5,807 nt of DNA from Victivallales bacterium. GTDB taxonomy: Bacteria > Verrucomicrobiota > Lentisphaeria > Oligosphaerales > Oligosphaeraceae. The stretch spans positions 1 through 5,807 of the forward strand of contig JAFYGL010000349.1 in assembly GCA_017543165.1 (NCBI GenBank), written 5' to 3'. Of this stretch, positions 1 through 5,340 are shown piece after piece (within the stretch, counting starts at the first letter, position 1; every line of letters starts with the position of its first letter). The notes beneath the pieces are model-generated. The model saw only the letters and a program-made list of their open reading frames with translations, was not told where the DNA came from and did no database searches. A program made the translations under genes and the position numbers.

Positions 1-1134
1 GCCCGAGGCATGGGACGTGCATTGGCAGGTATGACCGTTGAATCATCGGATCCAGGTTCTATCTATTTCAACCCCGCAACCGCAACTGGCACAGAGCGTC
101 CTGAAATCGCCCTTGGAAACCATGTCTTGTATGTCAGCGGGCACATCAAGGACAAAAACAGTGACATTCAGCTGGGCGGCGACGAGAGCAACAACCTCGG
201 CGGCTGGTCCATGGTTCCAAACCTCTACTATTTGCAGCCAGTCAACAGCAAAGTCAGCCTGGGCTTTGGCCTTTCCGCAACATCAGGCACAAAGACTTCC
301 TACACCAACTACTGGCTGGGCCGTTATGGTGCCACAATGACTGAATTGGCAGTCATGGACTTCTCCACAGTCGTGGCATGGAAAGTTCAGGACAACCTGA
401 GCCTCGGCGCAGGCCTTGTCATCGAAAAAGCAGGTCTTGTCATGGAACAGATGGTCCCTGTTGCTCCCAAAACTGACAGAAAGATGTCAGTTGAAGGCGA
501 TTCCATCGGTCTTGGCTTCACGCTGGGTGTTTTGTATGAGCCAATTGAAGGCACAAAAGTCGGTCTGGGTTATCGTTCCCGCATCAAGCACGACATTGAT
601 TTCGATGCCAAACTGAAGCATACTGGCGTGTCCACGGACGGAAGCTGCGACATCGAACTGCCACAGATCGTCAACTTCGGTGTGGAGCAGAAGCTCACTG
701 AAAAATGGGACGTGATGATGGACATCAGCTGGTCCGAATGGAGCGTACTTGACCAATTGAAACTTAAATTCGATGACAAGTTCCTCGGTCAGAAGGAATC
801 CACAAAGGATATGAAGTGGAGAGACAACTGGCGCCTCGCACTCGGTACTGCATACCAGCTCACCGACAAGTTGACAGGCCGCTTCGGTGTCGCCTTCGAC
901 CAGACGCCAGTCCAGAACGAATACCGCAACCTGAAACTCCCAGATGCCAACCGCTACTGGCTCAGCATGGGTCTTGGCTACAAGTTCAACGACAATGTCC
1001 GCGTTGACCTTGCATACACCCACCTGTTCATGGAATCCAAGAGCTTTGAGGAAGTCACCGCTGGTGGCACAGTGCGCGCCAAGGAAAGGTGCCGCACCGA
1101 ACTGGTCAGCTTCTCCGTAACGTACACCTTCTAA
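1..1134 (+). CDS. FadL/OMPP1-family outer-membrane transport protein (5' partial)
   Basis: Outer-membrane beta-barrel of the FadL/TodX family, which carries hydrophobic compounds such as long-chain fatty acids across the outer membrane. The frame is open from base 1, giving ARGMGRALAG before and across the first Met. The true start, signal peptide and first part of the N-terminal plug therefore lie off the left edge, and the ATG at 10 is not the real start. The visible 377 residues begin with the family's small-residue/Gly-rich plug segment and the SIYFNPA motif (visible residues 20-26). Alternating aromatic, Gly-rich strands follow, for example VSLGFGLSATSG, LSLGAGLVIEK, TKVGLGYRSRI and LTGRFGVAFDQ. 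The protein ends in SFSVTYTF with a terminal Phe, the usual barrel-assembly signal. Length fits a FadL protein of roughly 400-430 residues. It stands alone on the + strand and ends 50 bases before a strong terminator. Family assignment is confident; the substrate is unknown. Confidence 0.9.
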   Translation, partial: ARGMGRALAGMTVESSDPGSIYFNPATATGTERPEIALGNHVLYVSGHIKDKNSDIQLGGDESNNLGGWSMVPNLYYLQPVNSKVSLGFGLSATSGTKTSYTNYWLGRYGATMTELAVMDFSTVVAWKVQDNLSLGAGLVIEKAGLVMEQMVPVAPKTDRKMSVEGDSIGLGFTLGVLYEPIEGTKVGLGYRSRIKHDIDFDAKLKHTGVSTDGSCDIELPQIVNFGVEQKLTEKWDVMMDISWSEWSVLDQLKLKFDDKFLGQKESTKDMKWRDNWRLALGTAYQLTDKLTGRFGVAFDQTPVQNEYRNLKLPDANRYWLSMGLGYKFNDNVRVDLAYTHLFMESKSFEEVTAGGTVRAKERCRTELVSFSVTYTF

Positions 1135-1155
1135 TCCAAACACATAACAGAAAAT

Positions 1156-1176
1156 CCCGTGCCTGCCCAGCACGGG
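1156..1176 (+). other. Small hairpin between the porin stop and the main terminator
   Basis: Perfect 7-bp inverted repeat CCCGTGC (1156-1162) / GCACGGG (1170-1176) with a 7-nt loop. It has no T-run directly after it, so it is not a terminator alone. It lies 21 bases after the porin stop and 7 bases before the main terminator stem. It may stabilise the 3' end of the porin mRNA (inference). Confidence 0.45.
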
Positions 1177-1183
1177 TACGCTC

Positions 1184-1229
1184 TTTGGCCCTAGGCAGTT
1201 ATCCCTCTGCCTAGGGCCAAATCGTTTTT
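1184..1229 (+). terminator. Rho-independent terminator of the FadL-family gene
   Basis: Perfect 15-bp stem: TTTGGCCCTAGGCAG (1184-1198) pairs with 1207-1221 around an 8-nt loop (TTATCCCT). TCG and five T (1225-1229) follow on the + strand. On the minus strand the stem is followed by GAGCGT, with no T-run, so it is a good terminator only for the rightward porin transcript. The leftward operon ends just before it and may share the stem as a transcription block, but with weaker support. Confidence 0.85.
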
Positions 1230-1347
1230 ATTGCGCACAACGAAGGGTGGTACCGCATCCAGGTTGTTCTTTTGTCAAATATGTTGTTCCCGCCATGGCA
1301 ACCTGAGTGGGCGCCGCCTCGGCGCCACACAAACATCGGTGCCAACA

Positions 1348-2376
1348 TCATCCCTTGTACCGCCCTGCCCGTTCCAAGGCGGCTTGCCCAACGGCATTAC
1401 GACTTTCTGGGCTGCGCCAGCGCAGGATTGCCTCAGCCAGGGATTCTGGCGTTTCCTGCGCCAGGGCTATTGCGGGGCAATCAGCCAGCAGCTCCTCATC
1501 TGCGCCAAATATCGTCGCGGCGACTGGCTTGCATAAGGCAAGAGCCTCCACCACAGTGCGGCCAAAGGGTTCAAGATGGGAGCAGCTCACCAGGCAGTCG
1601 CTGGCGGCAATATACGGCAACGCCGCCTCGTCTTTGTCATTGATGAACACACAATCCTGCAACCCCAGTTTTTCAAGCATGTTCCCAAGACGAAGCAGGT
1701 ACTTTGCATCCTTGTCCGTATGCACCCTGCCTTTAAGCAGGCATTTAACATCGGGACATTCCCTGCGCACAATGCCCATTGCCCGCAAGAGAAGCACATG
1801 GTTCTTCCAAGGAGTGAAGTCCCCAGCCATGACCACATTCAGGCTTCCAGGCTTAAATGGAAGACTCGCGGGCCTTGTTGACGCAATAGCCTCCAAATCA
1901 AATAAATTCGGCAATACGCGCAACCTGTCATTTGGCAGAAACGGCCACTTGGAAGCCACACGACGGGAGACTGCCAGCACAATGGGATGCAAGAATGCCT
2001 CAAGCAAGCGCGGCAACAACGCGGGGCAGCGCACATCCCTGTCGTTGACGATGACTTTGGCATTGGTCTTCAGGCGAAGGCAAATCCAGAACAGTGCGCT
2101 CCGCATAGTGCTAAGGAAAATGGTATCAGGCCTGAACGAGGCAATGGCCTCCTTGATTTTGCCACGGGAACACCTGGCATCTACCAAAAGTTGCCAGAGG
2201 CCGCTCAGGTTCGGCATGTAGTGGTGCGCCTCTATGGCAATATCGGGATTGACTTCTTTGCAACCAGCCACCAGCAGCTGCTGTTCTTCGGCGCTGCGAT
2301 TTTTTACAAGGGAGCACAGGCTTGCCTGCGCCCCGCCATAGAAACATGAGGTATCAATGTATAATACACGCGCCAT
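1348..2376 (-). CDS. Family-4-type glycosyltransferase (GT-B fold)
   Basis: Retaining-type glycosyltransferase that would move a sugar from a nucleotide-sugar donor to a glycan, lipid or other acceptor at the cytoplasmic face of the membrane. The protein is 342 residues from ATG at 2376. The N-terminal acceptor domain opens with ARVLYIDTS and the glycine motif FYGGAQASL (12-20). The donor domain starts near VVMAGDFTPWKNH (181-193), whose Lys191 sits where GT4 enzymes bind the donor phosphates. The GT4 signature E-x7-E is present at E269-PFGRTVV-E277, followed by ALCKPVAAT. I chose this start because its ATG overlaps the DUF58 stop (TGATG) and gives a normal GT4 N-terminus. An in-frame ATG 60 bases upstream would add an unrelated MACALPFF segment. 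The C-terminus (LERAGRYKG) looks short: the closing helix seen in most GT4 enzymes is missing. Sugar and acceptor are unknown. No membrane segment or signal peptide is evident. Confidence 0.88.
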   Translation of the reverse strand: MARVLYIDTSCFYGGAQASLCSLVKNRSAEEQQLLVAGCKEVNPDIAIEAHHYMPNLSGLWQLLVDARCSRGKIKEAIASFRPDTIFLSTMRSALFWICLRLKTNAKVIVNDRDVRCPALLPRLLEAFLHPIVLAVSRRVASKWPFLPNDRLRVLPNLFDLEAIASTRPASLPFKPGSLNVVMAGDFTPWKNHVLLLRAMGIVRRECPDVKCLLKGRVHTDKDAKYLLRLGNMLEKLGLQDCVFINDKDEAALPYIAASDCLVSCSHLEPFGRTVVEALALCKPVAATIFGADEELLADCPAIALAQETPESLAEAILRWRSPESRNAVGQAALERAGRYKG

Positions 2377-3239
2377 CAGCAAAAGTATTCCAGAAACGAG
2401 GCGTCGCTGGTGGAAAAACGGTAGTGCGCATGCCATTCCAATGCCAAGTCACGCACTTTCCCGAGCCAATCCTCCATTTTTTCCCCGTATGCTTCCCTTG
2501 TCAGGTCTGGCGCCACAAGAATGCCCTCATTGGTCTCCGCATCCCGAAAATCCAGCGTTCCTGAAAATGGCAAATCCAGTTCGTCCTTGTCCAAAATATG
2601 GCAAAGGCGCAATTCCCTGCCATTTGCCTGAAAATGCCTCAGCAGATTTACCAAGTCCAAATCTATGAAATCGGAAATGAAGAAAGTCAAGCCACGGGTA
2701 TGCCCAAGAAAAACATCTATGCCGTCGAGCACTGCGTCCAGCCTGGCAGTGCCTGACGGCTCCAGTTTGCCAAGGCCGTCAACCAGCGCATAAATATCGT
2801 CCTGCCTGGCAAAGGGCATTTGCTCCAAGCCGCCGCCATTGTAGATGAAAAGCGAAACATTGTCATTCTGCGATGCAGCGACACTGGCAAGACATGCACC
2901 AAGTATCGCAGCATACTGGTATTTGGAAAGAACGGCAGACTTGCCTTTGTAGGCCATGGACGCAGTGCAGTCCACAACTATTGCACAACGCATCACAGTA
3001 TCGTCCCTGCGCACCTTGCTGTACAGCCGTTCCTGCCGCGCATACAGTTTCCAATCCACATCCCGAAGATTCTCCCCCTGCGTCCATGGCCTGTACTGGA
3101 TGAAATCCCCGCCGCTGCCCTTGGAAATGCTGGAATGCAATCCTGACATAAGCCCAAGGACAGCATCCCTCGCCATGATGGAAAAGCCACCCAGGCGGCT
3201 TAACATTTCAGGTTTCAGTTGTTCTGACAAGGACGTCAT
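2376..3239 (-). CDS. DUF58 domain-containing protein (VWA-like)
   Basis: A 287-residue protein of the DUF58 family, which usually works with a MoxR-type AAA+ ATPase in envelope- or stress-related assemblies; its biochemical role is poorly defined. The family signature is clear: GSGGDFIQYRPWTQGENLRDVDWK (about 41-64) followed by LYARQERLYSKVRRDD. A VWA-like domain comes next with a metal-site motif D90-C-T-A-S94, then SGTARL (162-167) and FFISD (186-190), which match the remaining MIDAS loops. The canonical DxSxS is here DxTxS. It has no transmembrane helix, unlike larger DUF58 proteins, so it is the short soluble form. The ATG at 3239 lies 47 bases after the oxidoreductase stop and lacks an obvious Shine-Dalgarno. 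Its TGA stop overlaps the glycosyltransferase ATG. No MoxR gene is visible in the window, which is unusual for this family. The family call is secure; function is unassigned. Confidence 0.9.
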   Translation of the reverse strand: MTSLSEQLKPEMLSRLGGFSIMARDAVLGLMSGLHSSISKGSGGDFIQYRPWTQGENLRDVDWKLYARQERLYSKVRRDDTVMRCAIVVDCTASMAYKGKSAVLSKYQYAAILGACLASVAASQNDNVSLFIYNGGGLEQMPFARQDDIYALVDGLGKLEPSGTARLDAVLDGIDVFLGHTRGLTFFISDFIDLDLVNLLRHFQANGRELRLCHILDKDELDLPFSGTLDFRDAETNEGILVAPDLTREAYGEKMEDWLGKVRDLALEWHAHYRFSTSDASFLEYFC

Positions 3240-3286
3240 AGTCGTAGCGCGGGGAACACGCGCCGCGTTTTAGCGCCGAATGGCGC
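3240..3286 (-). other. GC-rich intergenic spacer with short hairpins
   Basis: The 47-base gap between the oxidoreductase stop and the DUF58 ATG is dense in inverted repeats. AGCGCC (3272-3277) / GGCGCT (3282-3287) has a GAAT tetraloop and abuts the oxidoreductase TGA. GCGCG (3247-3251) / CGCGC (3259-3263) has a 7-nt loop. ACGCG-C-CGCGT (3258-3268) is an odd palindrome. None is followed by T on the minus strand, so these are not intrinsic terminators. They could be mRNA-processing or translation-tuning structures (inference). No ribosome binding site is obvious here. Confidence 0.4.
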
Positions 3287-4315
3287 TCATACACATAATT
3301 CCAGGCGGTTGTTGTTGATTTTTACAATTTTGCCCCCTGCTTCCGCGCTCTTGCGTATGGCCAGTGTGGTGAGGTGGGCGTTAATTGCGGAGCGCAGATT
3401 GTGCTGCGATTCCTTGCCCTCCTTTATGCAGTTGATAAAGTCCTCAACCATTGCGGGGAATGGATGGGAATATACATCGCCTGATTTCTTGACGCCCGTG
3501 TCCAGCGTGAAATAATCAGCCTGCCCCTCAAAGCGCTTCAGGTAGAATCTGTCATTGACAATGGTTCCCTTTTCGCCCAAAATGGAGAGATTCGCGGTAT
3601 ATGGATTGGTGCCCACCAGCGAGCATGTGAATACACCCAGCGCACCATTGTCAAAGCGAACCTGCGCAGTTTCAACGGAGGGATATTCATAGTAGTCGCC
3701 CACCATGGATGACTGGGCCTGGACCTGCACTATGTCGCTTCCCGTGATATAGCGGGCCATATCGACTGAATGGCAGCCTGCCAGTATGAAAGCACCGCCA
3801 GTCTGCTCCTTGTGTTTCATCCAGCCGCCACGCTCTCGCCCGAACCAGTAGTCCACATTCGCCATGAAGACACGTCCCAGCTCGCCTTCAGCAACCAGAC
3901 GCCGCTGAAGATTGACCAGTTTGTTGAAACGAAGAATAAAGGCCACCATGCTCTTCACGCCTGATGCCTCCACAGTCTCCACCAGCGGAATTATATCTTC
4001 CTCGCAAATTGCAATTGGCTTTTCCAGAAAGACATGCTTTCCTGCCTTCGCGGCTAGCATGGCCTCCCTGGCGTGCTGGTTATTCGGGGTGCATATCGAG
4101 ACAATGTCAATTCTGTCATCTTCCAGAATCTGCTGGAAATCCGTCACTCCAGCGCAGTCCAGCCCGAACTCCGCCTTTTTTGCGTTCACGCTCTCGATTC
4201 GCCTGCTGCCAAGTGAAAGCACCTGGCAGTCAGGATGCCTGAGATAAGCATTGATATGACCAGAGGCCACCCAGCCGCAGCCCCATACAGCACAACCATA
4301 TTTACCATTCTTCAT
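3287..4315 (-). CDS. Gfo/Idh/MocA family NAD(P)-dependent oxidoreductase
   Basis: Soluble dehydrogenase of the glucose-fructose / inositol / MocA family, usually oxidising or reducing a hydroxyl on a sugar, inositol or sugar nucleotide. The protein is 342 residues from ATG at 4315. The Rossmann domain opens with KYGCAVWGCGWVASGHINAY, with the dinucleotide motif G12-C-G14-W-V-A. The ICTPN segment and the family's EKP motif (HVFLEKPIAI, catalytic Lys at about 99) follow. The C-terminal substrate domain has GGAFILAGCHSVD, giving the conserved His182 and Asp185. Length is typical of the family. An in-frame TTG 12 bases upstream would add four residues, but it lies inside a perfect inverted repeat and has no Shine-Dalgarno, so the ATG is preferred. 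It lies 47 bases from the YbjN gene stop and 47 bases before DUF58 on the same strand. Pairing with a glycosyltransferase suggests sugar modification for a glycan, but the substrate cannot be read from the sequence. Confidence 0.92.
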   Translation of the reverse strand: MKNGKYGCAVWGCGWVASGHINAYLRHPDCQVLSLGSRRIESVNAKKAEFGLDCAGVTDFQQILEDDRIDIVSICTPNNQHAREAMLAAKAGKHVFLEKPIAICEEDIIPLVETVEASGVKSMVAFILRFNKLVNLQRRLVAEGELGRVFMANVDYWFGRERGGWMKHKEQTGGAFILAGCHSVDMARYITGSDIVQVQAQSSMVGDYYEYPSVETAQVRFDNGALGVFTCSLVGTNPYTANLSILGEKGTIVNDRFYLKRFEGQADYFTLDTGVKKSGDVYSHPFPAMVEDFINCIKEGKESQHNLRSAINAHLTTLAIRKSAEAGGKIVKINNNRLELCV

Positions 4316-4325
4316 AATTACAGGC

Positions 4326-4351
4326 AAGTATTCAGCCTTGGCTGAATACTT
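4326..4351. promoter_or_regulatory. Perfect 26-base inverted repeat just upstream of the oxidoreductase ATG
   Basis: AAGTATTCAGCC (4326-4337) pairs with GGCTGAATACTT (4340-4351) with only TT between, so as RNA it would be an 11-bp stem with a CTTG loop. It begins 10 bases before the ATG at 4315 on the minus strand and ends 11 bases after the YbjN stop at 4363. There is no T-run after it on either strand, so it is not a classic terminator. Its place over the expected ribosome-binding region suggests either an operator for a dimeric regulator or an mRNA hairpin that limits translation of the oxidoreductase. The structure is directly seen; the role is inference. Confidence 0.55.
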
Positions 4352-4362
4352 AAAATTACGGG

Positions 4363-4986
4363 TTATTTGTCTTCTTCGTCGTCAGCGCCGTCTTCATCGT
4401 CGTCAGCGTCGTCTTCATCATCGTCATCGAAGTCCTCGAAATCCTCTAAATCCTCTTCGGATGATTCGTCGTCATCATGGCTGTCTTCATCAACGTCTGC
4501 CTCTGCCTCGGCCACAGCCTCCTCAGGCTCGGCTAAGCCAAACATGACCTTCAGCAACGGGTCACCATAACGGGACACCATGGCGCCGCCGACATAGACG
4601 CAGCGCCTTATGATCTCCTCATCAGGAGCCTCCTCCGCCTCGGAAATCATTTCGTATGACTTGTATCGTATTTCGCCGTCACGGAAATCCATTTCGAAAT
4701 TGCCCAGCTTCAGGCCATAATTGGCTCGGGTGAGATACTCGGCAACCTCATTGCGCACGTCCTCGGACGCCTTGATGCGCAGGATATGATAGCAGGTGAA
4801 GTCGTTGATGCCGACGGTGACCACAACCTGGACATCGCCCAGCTTGCCATGAACGGCAAGCCCGCACTTGAAAACGCCTTCCTCTTCATTGAAATCAAAA
4901 TGCCATTCATCGTCCTCAAAGAACTTCTTTATAGCGGCTGCGATGTTTTCGTTATAACTGCGTTCCTGACCATTAATCTCTCTCAT
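4363..4986 (-). CDS. YbjN-domain protein with long acidic C-terminal tail
   Basis: A 207-residue protein whose first ~150 residues match the YbjN family, a fold resembling type III secretion chaperones that is linked in Enterobacteria to stress and motility regulation. Seen: an N-terminal helix (NENIAAAIKKFFEDDEWHF), then strands FKCGLAV, GDVQVVVTVG and CYHILRIKASE, a helix RNEVAEYLTRANYG, then KLGNFEMDFRDGEIRYKSYEM. Residues 153-207 form an acidic tail in which 37 of 55 residues are Asp or Glu, ending EEDK. I chose the ATG at 4986 over the in-frame ATG at 4992 because AGGAG (4998-4994) is 7 bases from the former but only 1 base from the latter. It is the first gene of the leftward group, 47 bases before the oxidoreductase, and may be its own transcript because of the intervening inverted repeat. 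The tail suggests a chaperone-like or basic-partner-binding role (inference). Confidence 0.85.
   Translation of the reverse strand: MREINGQERSYNENIAAAIKKFFEDDEWHFDFNEEEGVFKCGLAVHGKLGDVQVVVTVGINDFTCYHILRIKASEDVRNEVAEYLTRANYGLKLGNFEMDFRDGEIRYKSYEMISEAEEAPDEEIIRRCVYVGGAMVSRYGDPLLKVMFGLAEPEEAVAEAEADVDEDSHDDDESSEEDLEDFEDFDDDDEDDADDDEDGADDEEDK
4377..4418 (-). repeat. Tandem 21-bp repeat inside the acidic-tail coding region
   Basis: Two adjacent 21-base copies, 4377-4397 and 4398-4418, differ at one base (C4388 versus T4409). On the minus strand they encode a heptad of Asp/Glu/Ala/Gly residues, about DEDDADD then DEDGADD. The unit is a multiple of three, so copy-number change would alter tail length without shifting the frame. 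Confidence 0.7.
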
Positions 4987-4993
4987 TTTCATT

Positions 4994-4998
4994 CTCCT
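4994..4998 (-). promoter_or_regulatory. Shine-Dalgarno of the YbjN-domain gene
   Basis: AGGAG on the minus strand, 7 bases before the ATG at 4986 and only 1 base before the upstream in-frame ATG at 4992. It decides the start in favour of 4986. It is the only clear Shine-Dalgarno among the minus-strand genes here. Confidence 0.75.
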
Positions 4999-5107
4999 GT
5001 GTTTTTAATAATTGTTTTAATTTGGCTAAACACTTTTTAAGTGCTTACTCATATAACGTAGTATCCAACTGCATTATTGCATTGAAGAAAAGATTTTTCT
5101 CCTTCTT
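4999..5107 (-). promoter_or_regulatory. AT-rich leader upstream of the YbjN-domain gene (promoter region, not resolved)
   Basis: About 110 AT-rich bases between the phosphoesterase-fragment stop and the YbjN Shine-Dalgarno, with no credible coding region. This is the natural place for a promoter, but no box pair is convincing. Reading the minus strand, TTCAAT, a 17-base gap and TACTAC is one weak candidate, and TATTAA nearer the gene is another. A weak 5-bp hairpin CACTT (5031-5035) / AAGTG (5039-5043) and an A/T-only 6-bp stem (5086-5100) are also present; neither is a sound terminator. Confidence 0.3.
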
Positions 5108-5340
5108 CTATATACCCTTGAGCAGCCTGTCAGCCAGGAAAAGAGGCAGTTTGGAATCCATTATCGCCTGCTGGGCGCCTGCTATGTCATATTGCAGACG
5201 AAGCAGCTTCACTTCCATGCTCTCTGTATCGTACAATACCGCGCACGCCCTGTTGTCTCCATCCCTGGGCTGGCCAACCGCACCAACTCCCACCATGGTC
5301 AATGCATTCTCTGGCACGGTCTGCTCATGGTCCAGTGTTT
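5108..5340 (-). CDS. YfcE/MJ0936-type metallophosphoesterase, C-terminal fragment (5' end missing)
   Basis: C-terminal end of a calcineurin-like metallophosphoesterase, a two-metal hydrolase of phosphate esters. The tell-tale segment is MVGVGAVGQPRDGDNRACAV, matching the family's closing GSVGQPRDGDPR strand, then LYDTESMEVKLLRLQYD and a final helix with LPLFLADRLLKGI, which is how these proteins usually end. All metal-ligand motifs (the early DxH, GDxxD, GNH(D/E) and GHTH) would lie upstream and are absent. A GTG at 5317 is not a believable start, since the homology-like residues (WKTLDHEQTVPEN) run on before it. Upstream of about 5340 the frame enters unrelated chaperonin DNA and meets TAG at 5362-5360. 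The fragment has about 54% GC like its neighbours. It is a truncated gene or one side of an assembly join, and alone it cannot be catalytic. Confidence 0.75.

Noticed and set aside
487..1173. 228-codon open frame on the minus strand, antisense to the porin gene
   Set aside because: It lies wholly over a well-supported FadL-family gene, has no recognisable family features, and is explained by the biased codon use of the sense gene.
1309..1327. GGCGCC-GCCTC-GGCGCC hairpin as terminator of the leftward operon
   Set aside because: The stem is only 6 bp and the minus-strand sequence after it is CACTCAGG, with no T-run.
1307..2221. 304-codon open frame on the + strand
   Set aside because: It is antisense to the glycosyltransferase; the Ser/Arg-rich translation shows no domain, and the minus-strand frame has clear GT4 motifs.
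4316..4327. TTG start giving a four-residue longer oxidoreductase
   Set aside because: The codon lies within the inverted repeat, has no Shine-Dalgarno, and the ATG at 4315 already gives a full family-like N-terminus.
4326..4351. Inverted repeat as an intrinsic terminator of the YbjN gene
   Set aside because: On the minus strand the stem is followed by GCCTGTAATT and on the + strand by AAAATT, so neither direction has the needed T-run.
4367..4570. Serine-rich open frame on the + strand
   Set aside because: It is the complement of the Asp/Glu-rich tail: GAC/GAT/GAA codons read backwards give long serine runs. It is not a real Ser-repeat protein.
4987..4992. First in-frame ATG of the YbjN-domain gene
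   Set aside because: The AGGAG is only 1 base away, too close for initiation; the second ATG at 4986 has the ideal 7-base spacing.
5299..5340. Reading the chaperonin and phosphoesterase as a designed fusion protein
   Set aside because: The two are in different frames. The chaperonin frame stops 14 codons past the join without using the phosphoesterase frame, so no fusion product carrying both would be made.
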